DNA from: UBA2767 sp965228625
GTDB lineage: Bacteria > Pseudomonadota > Alphaproteobacteria > Rhizobiales > Methyloligellaceae
Direction of reading: 5' to 3'
Assembly: GCA_965228625.1 (NCBI GenBank)
Contig: OZ245829.1
Coordinates: 558,001 to 622,000 of the forward strand
Length of the DNA stretch: 64,000 bases
The position numbers were made by a program, and so were the translations under genes. This document shows positions 43,691 through 53,177 of this stretch, piece by piece. The notes under the pieces are model-generated. The model saw only the letters and a list, made by a program, of their open reading frames with translations. It searched no databases and was not told the origin of the DNA. The first letter of the stretch is position 1; every line of letters starts with the position of its first letter.

Positions 43691-44368
43691 ATGACTTTCC
43701 GTATCGGCATACTGATTTTTCCTGACATTATGCAGCTCGACATGACCGGGCCGCATGAGGTCTTCACTAAGATGCCGGACACGGAGGTCATGACGGTATG
43801 GAAGTCGCTTGATCCCGTCACCGCCGGAGGCGGCATGCGCATTCTGCCCGACGTGACATACGACACCTGCCCTGCCCTCGACCTGATTTGCGTGCCGGGA
43901 GGCGCGGGCATGAACCCGCTGCTGAACGATGAAGAGACTTTGGACTTCATCCGTCGGGAGGCGGAAACGGCGCAGTACATTACCTCCGTCTGTACCGGGT
44001 CCCTTGTTCTGGGAGCTGCGGGCCTGCTGAAGGGCAAACGCGCGGCGTGTCACTGGATGTCACGGGACATGCTCAAGGAGTTTGGCGCCATTCCTGACAG
44101 TTCCCGCGTGGTGATCGACGGCAAGTTCATTTCCGGCGGCGGGGTGACGGCAGGCATCGATTTCGGTCTCGCTGTCGCTGCGGAGATTCTCGGCGAGGAA
44201 CAGGCGAAGGCCATCCAACTGGGCATCGAGTATGCGCCTTCTCCGCCGTTCGATGCCGGGGTCCCTGAGACGGCCGGACAGGAGATTGAGCAGGCGGCCC
44301 GCGACGCGGCCCATACGCGTCAGCAAGAACGCCTCGCGGAGGTGCAGAAAGCGGCGGCGAAACTCTGA
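43691..44368 (+). CDS. inhA: DJ-1/PfpI-family protein, isonitrile hydratase-like
   Basis: The 225-residue protein has the family's early segment GILIFPDIMQLDMTGPHEVF, LICVPGGAG, and the nucleophile elbow SVCTGSLVLGAAGLLKGKRAACHW. The latter is the pattern of isonitrile hydratase (InhA), which converts isonitriles to N-formamides. A second conserved part is DGKFISGGGVTAGIDFGL. Transcription-factor domains seen in AraC-fused relatives are absent. The ATG at 43691 was chosen because the upstream 47 codons have no family match. Its neighbour on the opposite strand includes a nitrilase, so both may act on C-N compounds. Confidence 0.82.
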   Translation: MTFRIGILIFPDIMQLDMTGPHEVFTKMPDTEVMTVWKSLDPVTAGGGMRILPDVTYDTCPALDLICVPGGAGMNPLLNDEETLDFIRREAETAQYITSVCTGSLVLGAAGLLKGKRAACHWMSRDMLKEFGAIPDSSRVVIDGKFISGGGVTAGIDFGLAVAAEILGEEQAKAIQLGIEYAPSPPFDAGVPETAGQEIEQAARDAAHTRQQERLAEVQKAAAKL

Positions 44369-44401
44369 TCAGTAGAACAGTCCGCAACCGCTGACCCGAT
44401 G

Positions 44402-45352
44402 CTAGGGATCACCCAGCAGGAATGTTCGATCATCCTCGATCAGCTTGGTCAGGAACGCCATCACCTCGCGGACCCGCACAAGATGCAGAAGGTCCTGGTG
44501 AACCGTGAGCCAGAAGTCCCGCTTCACCACGACCTGCCTCTCCAGGACCCGCACCAAACGCTTGTCGTTTCCGGCAACGAATGTGGGCAGCATGGCCACC
44601 CCGAGCCCGGCTGCAGCCGCATTGTATTGCGCCACGAGGCTGGTGGAGCGGAAATCGGCAGGGGGTTCGTGGATCACGTCGGATAACCACCGCACTGCCG
44701 ATATCTGAACCAGCTCATCAATGTAGTCGATCAGGCGATGATGCTTGAGGTCGTCGATTGTCTTCGGAACCCCCCGCTCCTTGAGGTATCCCGGTGTCGC
44801 ATAGAGGTGCAGCGCAAACTCGCCGATCTTTTTCACCTCGATGCGCCGCCCCTGGGGTTTGGGAAACGAGATCAGGAGATCTGCCTCGCGCTTCGACAAG
44901 TTGATCCAGTGGGAGGCCGTCACCAGCTCGATCCGCACCGAAGGTTGCTCTTCGTAGAGCCGGGCCATGCGGGGCGCGAGATAAAGACTGCCGAGCGCCT
45001 CCATTGTCGCGAGGCGAACAATGCCGCCAGGTGCCGCGCGTGTCTCGGAGAACTCCACCGCTATGGAGTGCGCGTGCTCCTCCATGCCCTCCGCATGCTG
45101 GAGAAGATTGTGACCGGCTTCCGTCAACAGGAAACCAAGGCGGCTGCGCTCAAACAGGCGCTGGTTGAGTTGGCTTTCAAGCGCGCGGATGCGCCGGCCA
45201 ATGGTCGTGTGGTTGACGCCGAGGAACCGCGCCGTCTCGCTGAGGTTGCGATGGCGGGTCAACGCCAGAAAAACAGCGAGGTCGTTCCAGTCGAGGCGCG
45301 CAGAGCCCGGGAGATTACTCAGCGGTTCGGTTAGTTCGCGGCGCTTTGCCAC
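44402..45352 (-). CDS. LysR-family regulator beside the nitrilase
   Basis: The 316-residue protein has the N-terminal helix-turn-helix (LDWNDLAVFLALTRHRNLSETARFLGVNHTTIGRRI, given as one known pattern in pieces: LAVFLALTRH, GVNHTTIGRR) and an effector-binding domain. It starts with GTG at 45352. The gene is the last in a same-strand series beginning with livH, 42 bp after the nitrilase, so it may be co-transcribed with the operon it controls. The subgroup with THTTIGRRI-type recognition helices often regulates small-molecule catabolism. Effector unknown. Confidence 0.85.
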   Translation of the reverse strand: MAKRRELTEPLSNLPGSARLDWNDLAVFLALTRHRNLSETARFLGVNHTTIGRRIRALESQLNQRLFERSRLGFLLTEAGHNLLQHAEGMEEHAHSIAVEFSETRAAPGGIVRLATMEALGSLYLAPRMARLYEEQPSVRIELVTASHWINLSKREADLLISFPKPQGRRIEVKKIGEFALHLYATPGYLKERGVPKTIDDLKHHRLIDYIDELVQISAVRWLSDVIHEPPADFRSTSLVAQYNAAAAGLGVAMLPTFVAGNDKRLVRVLERQVVVKRDFWLTVHQDLLHLVRVREVMAFLTKLIEDDRTFLLGDP

Positions 45353-45394
45353 TCCGTCTTCGTCCAGTCAGGCTCCGCATGGCCTGGAACGGCT

Positions 45395-46438
45395 TCACTC
45401 CGCCGCGTCAGACCGCGATTCCAGTTTTTCCATGGCCTCGTACGGATATGAGTAAAACGCATCTGCCCCGGTGTGTTCAACCGGGAAGCGCCGCGTCCGG
45501 TCCACTTTAAAGTCAAATATGTCAAACCGGTTGTAGTAACCTGATAGATCGTGGAATTGTTTCGGAACCACGCAATCCTCCAGATCGATCTCTGCGATGA
45601 GAAGCTCATCCTCGCCCGCGGATGTCTCCGCAATCGATAGCCCGTGCGGATTCAGGATCATTGAAGGCGGCCGCGGCGAATTCCGCACGATGTCGATTTG
45701 CTCCTGCTCCAGCGACGACAAGGCGGAGATCATTGTCTCATCGACCACCGAAGATGCCACCACATTGAATACCTTCGCCTCGAAGGCATGCGCGCCTGCG
45801 CGGATGCGAACGGCGCTCGCCAGGTCATAGGCATCATTGGCGCGCGGCTCGTGGGTCGGCCACACCGGAGGATAGGAAGAGATGTGGATCTGCTCGCCTT
45901 CCGCGATCATCGCGTAACGTGCCAGTGGATTGGTGTTCTCGCCACAAATGAGCATGCCAATTCGACCGGCGTCGGTCTCGACGACTCGGAGGCCTGTACC
46001 GTCACCGCTGGCCCAGACCATCTTCTCGAAGAAAGTCGGCACCAGCTTGCGGTGATGGTTGAGGATCGAACCATCGCGGCCGATCAGCAGGTTGGTGTTC
46101 CAGATGCACCCGACGCTGGCCTCCGTGGCCTCGCTGATACCGATGGACACGAGAATGCTCGCCGCCCGGGCGGCCTGACACAGCCGAAACACTTCAGGGC
46201 CCGGCACCCTGACTGACTGTGAGACGAATTCCTCAAAGAAGGCGTGATTGTGAACGGGCGGCGACACCGCCGGCCATACCGGAAAACCCGGAACAAAGGA
46301 CTCCGGAAAAGCAACAAGGTCGACACCGCGGGAGGCGGCATCGGCAATGATATCGCACGCCTTGTCGACGGTCGCCTCTGCATCGAGATAGACCGGCGCG
46401 ACGTGCGCGGCACAAACTTTGGCCTTTTGATGCCTCAT
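45395..46438 (-). CDS. nitrilase
   Basis: The 347-residue enzyme has the complete catalytic set of the nitrilase superfamily: E46 (LVAFPESFVPGFP), K131 (HHRKLVPTF) and C165 (MLICGENTNPLARY). The GENTNPLAR context is typical of true nitrilases, which hydrolyse nitriles to acids and ammonia, rather than of amidases. A C-terminal extension of about 50 residues follows the fold, as in spiral-forming nitrilases. The ATG at 46438 gives the family N-terminus (KVCAAHVAPVYLDAEATV). It lies 87 bp after the ABC substrate-binding protein gene, which suggests uptake and hydrolysis of the same compound. Confidence 0.9.
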   Translation of the reverse strand: MRHQKAKVCAAHVAPVYLDAEATVDKACDIIADAASRGVDLVAFPESFVPGFPVWPAVSPPVHNHAFFEEFVSQSVRVPGPEVFRLCQAARAASILVSIGISEATEASVGCIWNTNLLIGRDGSILNHHRKLVPTFFEKMVWASGDGTGLRVVETDAGRIGMLICGENTNPLARYAMIAEGEQIHISSYPPVWPTHEPRANDAYDLASAVRIRAGAHAFEAKVFNVVASSVVDETMISALSSLEQEQIDIVRNSPRPPSMILNPHGLSIAETSAGEDELLIAEIDLEDCVVPKQFHDLSGYYNRFDIFDFKVDRTRRFPVEHTGADAFYSYPYEAMEKLESRSDAAE

Positions 46439-46525
46439 GATGAAGTGCTCTGCTGTGTTGCAGGAGGCGGCGGGAGCGGGCGCAACCGGCACCCCACTCC
46501 GCCGCTTCTTTTTGTTGATATGGCG

Positions 46526-47857
46526 TTAGATCTTCTGTTTGCGGAAGTCGTAGCGCGGCGGCAGTAACGCCTCCATTTCGGCGCGTGGAATGTGCTTCTT
46601 CACGACGAACTTGTCGTTTTCGACACGACTGATGTAGCAATCGATCATTCCGCTGTGGTCCTCCGCACGCAAGACCTTGGCGCCTTGCGGATGCGCGATG
46701 GAGTTGTCCATCGTCAGGCCTTCGAGCGCCTCGATGACACCGGGCGTGTCCTTTTTGGTTTTCCAGCCGGACTCCTCGATCGCCTTTTTCAACGCGAAGA
46801 AGTTCTCATAGGACTGCCAGGCATGGCTCTTGGCCATGATGCGGTCAGAGCCATTCTCCTGTGCGTGCACCGGATCGATTTCCATCATTTCGATGAAGGT
46901 CTTGTGGTACTCATCATTCTTGTATTCGAGCGGCCGCGGGAAGTTCTCGAGGAAATAGACACCTTCAGCGGCGCCCTTGATTTGCTGCGGGCTGATTGCC
47001 TCAATGGTGCCGCTGACGGAATACTGCTTCATCTTCTCGTCGAGCTTCATCGACTTCATCTGTGTGTAGAAGGCGACGGAAAGCGCGCCGAAGAACACGG
47101 AAAACAGAACTTCGGTTTCCTCCGGTATCTTTGCCAGATACGGCACGATGTCCTTGGTTCCGAGAGGAACGGCGATTGGATCATTCACCTTGCCGCCCAT
47201 CTTCTCGATCAGCTTGCGGTGCTCCTGATGATGGCTGTGACCCCAGGCGTAATCCGGGAAGATCATGGTCCAGTTCTTGCCGAGGTTTTCGAACGCCCAT
47301 GGCGCACCGGCGGCGGCAAGCGCATAGGTATCCGTGCCGGTCCGGAAGCTGTAGCGGGTGCCTTTCGATCCGGTTGCCTCGGTCGCCTCACCGGCGGAGA
47401 AGTACGGAATCTTGAGCTCGGTCGCGACCGGGATCGACGCGAGCATGATGCCCGAATGCACTGAGCCGACGATGAAACTGGACTTCTCACGCTGGATCAG
47501 CGAGCGCAGCTTGCGCGCGCCTGCAGCCGGGTTCGACTCGGTATCGGCCACCGCCATTTCCAGCTTGCGCCCGGCGATGCCGCCACCCTCGTTGATCAGC
47601 TTGACCGCAGCCTTTGCGCATTTGTCATGCCAGTATCCCCATGAAGAAAACCCGCCGGTCAGCTCGCACTGATGGCCGATGACAATGGGACCGCCATCTG
47701 CCGCGAACAGGTCACGCGCCAGCGAGATATAGGCGGTCGAGGCGACCGCGCCTCCCGCGAGCGCCGTCTGCAGAAAACTACGCCGGTTCAAACCCGAAGG
47801 ACGCACAGACCTGGATTTGGATTGAACAGCCTTCCCGTTCGGTTTCTTGCCCTTCAT
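46526..47857 (-). CDS. branched-chain/amide-type ABC substrate-binding protein
   Basis: The 443-residue protein has a long basic leader and a twin-arginine signal (LNRRSFLQTALAGGAVAS), so it is exported by Tat. The mature part is a Peripla_BP_6 fold (IVIGHQCELTGGFSSWGYWHD; GIAGRKLEMAVADTESNP; FIVGSVHSGIM) closer to urea and amide binding proteins than to LivJ. The ligand is unknown but a nitrile or amide would match the adjacent nitrilase. AGGAG precedes the ATG. It follows livF by 28 bp in the operon. Confidence 0.85.
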   Translation of the reverse strand: MKGKKPNGKAVQSKSRSVRPSGLNRRSFLQTALAGGAVASTAYISLARDLFAADGGPIVIGHQCELTGGFSSWGYWHDKCAKAAVKLINEGGGIAGRKLEMAVADTESNPAAGARKLRSLIQREKSSFIVGSVHSGIMLASIPVATELKIPYFSAGEATEATGSKGTRYSFRTGTDTYALAAAGAPWAFENLGKNWTMIFPDYAWGHSHHQEHRKLIEKMGGKVNDPIAVPLGTKDIVPYLAKIPEETEVLFSVFFGALSVAFYTQMKSMKLDEKMKQYSVSGTIEAISPQQIKGAAEGVYFLENFPRPLEYKNDEYHKTFIEMMEIDPVHAQENGSDRIMAKSHAWQSYENFFALKKAIEESGWKTKKDTPGVIEALEGLTMDNSIAHPQGAKVLRAEDHSGMIDCYISRVENDKFVVKKHIPRAEMEALLPPRYDFRKQKI

Positions 47858-47885
47858 TCTACTTACTCCTTGTATGTCCCCGGCC

Positions 47886-48584
47886 CTAAGCGGCCATGCC
47901 GAGGTAGCGATGTACGAGCTTGGGTTGCCGCTTCAGCTCGTCCGTCGTCGATTCCCGAACCACAACGCCCTTCTCCATCAGGTACACGCGCTTGCATATC
48001 TTGAAGGCTGTTGAGAGGTTCTGCTCGACAAGCAGTATCGAAACGCCCGTGGCGTTAATCTCGAGAATTTCGCGCCGGATCTCCTGGACCAGGATCGGCA
48101 TGATGCCTTCGGTCGGCTCATCAAGAAGAATGAGCTTCGGGCGCATTACGAGGCAGCGGGCGATCGCCAGTTGCTGCTGTTCACCGCCCGACAGGGTACC
48201 GCCGCTTTGATCCAGTCTCTCGGCGAGACGGGGAAAGCGCTCGAAGACATAGCTCTTCATTTCCGCGTCAGGGCCGCCGGCCAGGCCGATGAAGAGGTTC
48301 TCCTCAACGCTCAGATTGGGAAAGATGCCCCGACCCTGCGGCACATAACCGATACCGCAGCCCGGGATCTTGTGCGGTGATAACTCGGTAATGTCGCGTT
48401 CGTTGAAGCTCACGCTGCCGCCGGTCTTGCGAACGAGACCAAGTATGGCTTTCAGGGTCGTCGTTTTGCCGACGCCGTTGCGGCCGAGGAGGCCGACAAT
48501 CTCGCCTTCACCCACCGACAGTGTCACATCCTGAAGAACCTCGACCTTGCCGTAACTGGCCCGCATGGAGGTGATGTCAAGCAT
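47886..48584 (-). CDS. livF: ABC transporter ATP-binding protein LivF
   Basis: The 232-residue ATPase has Walker A GRNGVGKTT, signature LSGGEQQQLAIARCL, Walker B LILLDEPTEGI and the C-terminal HRYLGMAA tail of LivF. With LivG it powers import. The ATG at 48584 overlaps the end of livG by 8 bp. Confidence 0.92.
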   Translation of the reverse strand: MLDITSMRASYGKVEVLQDVTLSVGEGEIVGLLGRNGVGKTTTLKAILGLVRKTGGSVSFNERDITELSPHKIPGCGIGYVPQGRGIFPNLSVEENLFIGLAGGPDAEMKSYVFERFPRLAERLDQSGGTLSGGEQQQLAIARCLVMRPKLILLDEPTEGIMPILVQEIRREILEINATGVSILLVEQNLSTAFKICKRVYLMEKGVVVRESTTDELKRQPKLVHRYLGMAA

Positions 48585-49332
48585 CTTCCAGCTCCTCATC
48601 TCCAAGATAGGCTTCGCGGACGGACGCATCCTTCGCGATGTCCTCCGGCGAACCCTTGGCCAGAACCTGCCCCTGCACCATCACGGTGATCTCGTCAGCA
48701 AGGTCAAAAACCGTCGGCATGTCATGTTCGATGATGATCACGTCGACACGCTTGGAGAGCTCACGAATCCTGCGCACCGTGGACTTGGTTTCAGCAGGCC
48801 CCATTCCGCAAATCGGTTCATCAAGCAGCAGAAGGGTCGGCTCCGTCGCCAACGCAATGCCGATTTCGAGAAGCGCCACGTCGCCGTATGACATCGTCCC
48901 GGCGATTTCATTGCGCATGGCGTCCAGCCCTGTTTCCTCAAGCACGGCCTCGACCTTGTCCGCCGTCTCCTGGTCATCGCGCACGCGGGAGAACGGCCGA
49001 AACACGCCGCGGCGCGTCTCCGCAGCAATCCAGATATTGTCCTCAACGCTCAGGGCGTCGAACACGCTCTTGATCTGCAGGGTTCGGGCCAGGCCGAGCT
49101 GGCTGATCCGATGGGGGGCGAGGCCCGTGATGTCCTGGCCACGAAACGTGACCGTGCCCGACGTTGCGGGAAGCGTTCCGGTGACGACGTTGAACAGGGT
49201 CGTCTTGCCGGCACCGTTCGGACCGATGATGGCGTGCAGACGGTCCGGCTCCAGGGCCAAATTGACATCGTCGAGAGCCCTGAGGCCGCCGAAGTGCTTT
49301 GAAAGGCCGTTGATTTGCAACAGTGGGGTCAT
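48577..49332 (-). CDS. livG: ABC transporter ATP-binding protein LivG
   Basis: The 251-residue ATPase has Walker A GPNGAGKTTLFN, the LivG-specific GLARTLQIKSVF segment, signature region TMSYGDVALLEIGIAL and Walker B LLLLDEPICGMGP. The signature reads SYGD instead of SGGQ, as in several Liv and Urt proteins. It overlaps livM by 4 bp and livF by 8 bp, so the four transport genes are translationally coupled. Confidence 0.92.
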   Translation of the reverse strand: MTPLLQINGLSKHFGGLRALDDVNLALEPDRLHAIIGPNGAGKTTLFNVVTGTLPATSGTVTFRGQDITGLAPHRISQLGLARTLQIKSVFDALSVEDNIWIAAETRRGVFRPFSRVRDDQETADKVEAVLEETGLDAMRNEIAGTMSYGDVALLEIGIALATEPTLLLLDEPICGMGPAETKSTVRRIRELSKRVDVIIIEHDMPTVFDLADEITVMVQGQVLAKGSPEDIAKDASVREAYLGDEELEDA

Positions 49333-50381
49333 GCGCGGACCCCCGAGCGTTGCGGCTTGCTTTTGGGTGCCTGCTTCGGTTTCGCCTCCGCGCGCTCATG
49401 CGTCGCAGGCGATGAAAAGCGTGCGTCGATCCGGTCGAGCAACGTGTTCCATGCCCCCATGAGACCGCGCGGCGCGAACACCACGGTCAGTATGACGATG
49501 ATGCCGACCAGGATCGGATAGTGCTCCCAGACATTGGAAAGCTCTTCGCGGACGACGATCATCAGACCGGTCCCAAGTACGGGACCCAGAATTGTCCCGG
49601 CACCACCGATCAGCATCCAGACGACGCCCTCGCCGGACACGTGGTAAAACATGTAGCTGGCCGAGGCGTAGCGCCCGAACAGTGCGAACAAGGCGCCAGA
49701 CAATCCTGCGAGCGCGCCGGCCGCAATGAACGACGTCAGTCGCAGCAAATAGACATTGAGCCCGATCATCTCCGCACGCGCATCATTCTCGCGCACGGCA
49801 ATGAACGCGAGCCCGAGCGGACTGCGGACGAGCCGGTACTTCAGGTAGAAGGCGCCGGCCACCACGAACAGCACGAAGTAGTACTGCACCAGGAAATCCG
49901 CCAGGGAAATTTCCGTCTCACCGAAGGTGAACATCGGCGGCATGGAGAATGGGGTTCCGTCGTCCCCGCCGGTGAGCGGTTTGGCCGACAGCGCGAAGAA
50001 ATAGAAGATCAGAGAAAAGACGACGGTGATGATCGCGAAGTAATGCCAGGTCAGCCGAACAGCGAGCGAGCCGGCAACCGCCGCCATGGAGACCGAGAGA
50101 ACCATGCCAAGGCCGAGCGCCGGCCAGAACCCGAGACCCAGTTTCGCTATGCCCAACGCCACACCATACATCCCGAAGCCGAAAAACAGGGCCTGGCCGA
50201 AGGAAAGAAGCCCGGTGTAGCCGAACAGCAGGTTCACGCTTGCCGCAAACAAGGACCAGATGAGGATTTCAGTCAGAATGTCGAGCCAGAAGTCGACACC
50301 AAACGCCTCGAGAATCCATGGCGCACCGACAAGAAACACAATCAGGACGCAGAGCATCGTCGCGTTGATGGCGTTCTTCAT
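49329..50381 (-). CDS. livM: ABC transporter permease LivM
   Basis: The 350-residue permease has about nine membrane helices and the LivM conserved segment RSPLGLAFIAVRENDARAEMIGLNVY near residue 205 (in parts). It ends in a charged tail (ERAEAKPKQAPKSKPQR). The start at 50381 was chosen: the frame stays open to 51404, but that part is antisense-type arginine-rich sequence overlapping livH. It overlaps livH by 4 bp (ATGA). Confidence 0.9.
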   Translation of the reverse strand: MKNAINATMLCVLIVFLVGAPWILEAFGVDFWLDILTEILIWSLFAASVNLLFGYTGLLSFGQALFFGFGMYGVALGIAKLGLGFWPALGLGMVLSVSMAAVAGSLAVRLTWHYFAIITVVFSLIFYFFALSAKPLTGGDDGTPFSMPPMFTFGETEISLADFLVQYYFVLFVVAGAFYLKYRLVRSPLGLAFIAVRENDARAEMIGLNVYLLRLTSFIAAGALAGLSGALFALFGRYASASYMFYHVSGEGVVWMLIGGAGTILGPVLGTGLMIVVREELSNVWEHYPILVGIIVILTVVFAPRGLMGAWNTLLDRIDARFSSPATHERAEAKPKQAPKSKPQRSGVRA

Positions 50382-51235
50382 CGCGTCGCCCCCTGGAACA
50401 ATCCGTGCGGCCGCACGATCAGAACCGCGCACATCAGGCACAGCGAGGTGATACGTGCAACGGTCGGATCGGTGAAGCTGGTGACGATGCCCTCCGTCAC
50501 CGCGAGAAGAACGGCAGCGGCGACCGTGCCCGGAAGGTTTCCGAGGCCGCCGATGATGACGGCCATAAAGCAGAACGGCAGGACATCGACACCGGCCTGA
50601 AACTCGACCGTTGTGATCGGCGCCGCAACCACACCGCCGAGCGCCGCCATGGCGAAGCCGATCGCGAAGGTGAAGATGTAGACATTCGTCGCCGGCACAC
50701 CCATGGCCAGCGCCGTTTCGCGGTCGAAACGCACCGCGCGCATCCAGGTGCCGATCTTGGTGCGATGGAGGAAAACGAAGAACCCGGCAATGGCGAGAAT
50801 GGAAATCCCCGCCGCGAACACGCGATAGAGATCGTATTCGATGCCGAACAGCGGCACGGTTCCCTCGATCGGCGGCAGGATGCGCTTGGGCGCCGCCCCG
50901 AAGGTCGCGCGCACCGTCTCCTGAATGATGATGGACAGTCCGAAGGTCGCCGCGATCGAAAGGGCAGCGGTTCCGCGGATCGGCTGGATCACCGAGCGCT
51001 CGACCAGCGCACCGAGCACAAGCCCTATCAGTGGCACGATCAGAAACGCCAGCCAGTAGTTCCCGGTGGAGGCGAACACAAACCAGGTCAGCACGGTGCC
51101 CACCATGAAGAAGTCTCCATGGGCGAGATTTATGATATCGAGCAACCCGAAAATGATTGAGAGGCCGAGCGCGATGAGGGCGATAATAAGCCCCCAGACC
51201 AGTCCGTTTATGGCAAGTGCAGCGACGAGTTCCAC
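50378..51235 (-). CDS. livH: ABC transporter permease LivH
   Basis: The 285-residue permease has the LivH start pattern ALAINGLVWGLIIALIALGLS and INLAHGDFFMVG, with about eight helices and a conserved cytoplasmic loop (RTKIGTWMRAVRFDRETALAMGV, in parts). GTG at 51235 follows GGGGG. It is the first gene of the six- or seven-gene unit livHMGF, substrate-binding protein, nitrilase and LysR. The AT-rich 261 bp upstream should hold the promoter. Confidence 0.9.
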   Translation of the reverse strand: MELVAALAINGLVWGLIIALIALGLSIIFGLLDIINLAHGDFFMVGTVLTWFVFASTGNYWLAFLIVPLIGLVLGALVERSVIQPIRGTAALSIAATFGLSIIIQETVRATFGAAPKRILPPIEGTVPLFGIEYDLYRVFAAGISILAIAGFFVFLHRTKIGTWMRAVRFDRETALAMGVPATNVYIFTFAIGFAMAALGGVVAAPITTVEFQAGVDVLPFCFMAVIIGGLGNLPGTVAAAVLLAVTEGIVTSFTDPTVARITSLCLMCAVLIVRPHGLFQGATR

Positions 51236-51496
51236 TGCGATTACGCCCCCGATAACAGCCGTCGTCTCTCGTGTTCAGGACGGCAGAAGACGAAATCTTG
51301 CCCCTAGCAAATTTGCAATTCAATATCGAAAGTTTGCACCGCTCTGTGCAATTTTGCAGATCTAGTTTTTTGAAGCTTTTGATCGCAGGAGATTGAAGTA
51401 TCACGCTGTAAGGCCGTCTGCGTACGGAGTGTTCGAAAGCATTCGCAGAATCTCACGGTTGTGCGTGTCGTGTGACGCGCCTGGCGGGGATCGACG

Positions 51497-53155
51497 TCAG
51501 CCCACGGGTCCGAAGGTCTCGGTGTGGATGTGTTCGTCGGGAACACCTTGTCGCTCGAGCGCTTCCTGAATGTCGCTCATGAAACCCGTCGGACCGCACA
51601 GGAAGTAATGTGCGCTCGGCTCGTTGACGAGCCGTTTGAGCAAAGCTCCGTCGACACGCCCCTCACCGTCAAAATCGCGTCCCAGCCGATCCTCCGGTCG
51701 CGGCCGGCTGTATGCAAAATGCAGGTTGATGTTCGGACGGTCCGCCGCGAGCTTGCGCGCCTCGCGTGCCAGCGGATGATGCGACCCATCGCGGACGCCG
51801 TGGACGAACCATACGGGCCGGTCACCGCCCTCCTCCGCCACCGCGTGCAGGATGCTCATCATCGGCGTGACGCCGACGCCGGCACTCACGAGCACGAGCG
51901 GGCAGAGATTGCAGGTCATCATGAATTCACCGGCCGGTTTGCGGCTTTCGATGATGGCGCCGGGCTCGACCGCGTCGTGCAGGTGACGTGACACCAGGCC
52001 GTGCGGCTCGCGCTTGACCGATATTCGGTAGCGTGGGTCTCCCGGTGCGCTCGACAGGGAATAGGTGCGCCGCGCCGTTTCGTCTTTGCCCGGTATCTTC
52101 ACCTCGATCGGCAGGTGCTGGCCGGGCTCGAACGCCGCCAGCGGGCCGCCGTCGCGCGCTTCGAACACGAAAGAGGTCACGTCCGCGCTCTCGGGCAGCT
52201 TCTCCACGAGCCGTAATTCCCGCACGGATTCCGCATCCGCGTCCCAGCGCAATGACACGGCATGTCGCAGTTCCACGACCTCCTCGACATCGAGGGTGAC
52301 CAGGAGGCGCGCGCCCGGAGTCCTGGCGACCTCGTCGGAGTCCCAGTCGATGGAAGCGCGGCCGGTGAGTTGCAGCAGGCTGCCCGTCTCGAAATCGACG
52401 AAAAGAAATCCGGCACGCGGATCGAGGACGAGGTTGCCCATGGTGTTGTAGTGATTGTTGCCGGCGTAGTCGGGGAATTGAATCCGGGTGTCGCTCAGGA
52501 CGCGGACAAAGCCCCTGTCGCCGCCCCTGTGCGACGCATCCATCCCGTAGGTCGCACTCTCACCGTCACCACGATAGCCGCTTGCGATAAAGAACGTATC
52601 CGCCGCCGCGATCCACTTGCGCTGCGACGAGCTCAACCGTGCGTTCTGCCGGACAGCACCGGGGACGGCCTCTTCGACGCGCCGCCACGTGCGCTCCCGG
52701 ATGTATTGCGGGCAGTTGCCGAAGGTCTGATCCACCTGGAACACGATGGCGCCGGAACCGTTACCGGCGATGCGGCCGTTGACACGGTTGCGCCGTCGGG
52801 TCGCGAGCTCGATACCGAGGATGCCGACATCGGCGCCGGGGACAAGCGCGTGCTCCAGCGGATCACCGGTTGCCGGCCGGGTATCTATTACCAGTTGTTG
52901 GTCGTCGGGCGACGTGACGAAACCGTCCGGCCCTTCGAGCAACGTGACCCAGGGCCGGTCCTTCGCATCCCGCGCGGAAACCACGAGAAACGGAAGCGAG
53001 GTGTGAAACGCGCGGTGCTGATCCGGCAGATGATCGCGAACGACTTTGCGGGCCCACGCTTCGATGTCGCGCACGCCAAGCCGCGCCTGGACGTCGTGTT
53101 CGCCTCTGTGAAACGGCGAGGAGGTCTGCGGGGTTGTCACGGCATTCGGCTCCAT
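51497..53155 (-). CDS. PNPOx-like / ferredoxin-reductase fusion
   Basis: The 552-residue protein joins an N-terminal flavin-binding PNPOx-like domain (HTSLPFLVVSARDAKDRPWVTLL; about residues 50-200) to a ferredoxin-NADP-reductase module. That module has the FAD motif RRTYSLSSAPGD (about residue 355) and the NAD part (LVLVSAGVGVTPMMSIL; HYFLCGPTGFM). It ends right after the NAD domain (HIHTETFGPVG), so the C-terminal 2Fe-2S ferredoxin domain seen in many similar fusions is absent. Flavin-to-flavin electron transfer is expected, and an unidentified acceptor is required. It follows the VOC gene by 22 bp. Confidence 0.85.
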   Translation of the reverse strand: MEPNAVTTPQTSSPFHRGEHDVQARLGVRDIEAWARKVVRDHLPDQHRAFHTSLPFLVVSARDAKDRPWVTLLEGPDGFVTSPDDQQLVIDTRPATGDPLEHALVPGADVGILGIELATRRRNRVNGRIAGNGSGAIVFQVDQTFGNCPQYIRERTWRRVEEAVPGAVRQNARLSSSQRKWIAAADTFFIASGYRGDGESATYGMDASHRGGDRGFVRVLSDTRIQFPDYAGNNHYNTMGNLVLDPRAGFLFVDFETGSLLQLTGRASIDWDSDEVARTPGARLLVTLDVEEVVELRHAVSLRWDADAESVRELRLVEKLPESADVTSFVFEARDGGPLAAFEPGQHLPIEVKIPGKDETARRTYSLSSAPGDPRYRISVKREPHGLVSRHLHDAVEPGAIIESRKPAGEFMMTCNLCPLVLVSAGVGVTPMMSILHAVAEEGGDRPVWFVHGVRDGSHHPLAREARKLAADRPNINLHFAYSRPRPEDRLGRDFDGEGRVDGALLKRLVNEPSAHYFLCGPTGFMSDIQEALERQGVPDEHIHTETFGPVG

Positions 53156-53177
53156 GTCTTCTGCGTCAACGCCTCCG

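Noticed and set aside
50382..51404. LivM frame extended to 51404 as a fusion protein
   Set aside because: The extension overlaps livH in another frame and reads as arginine/histidine-rich nonsense; the ATG at 50381 overlaps livH by 4 bp and gives the family N-terminus.
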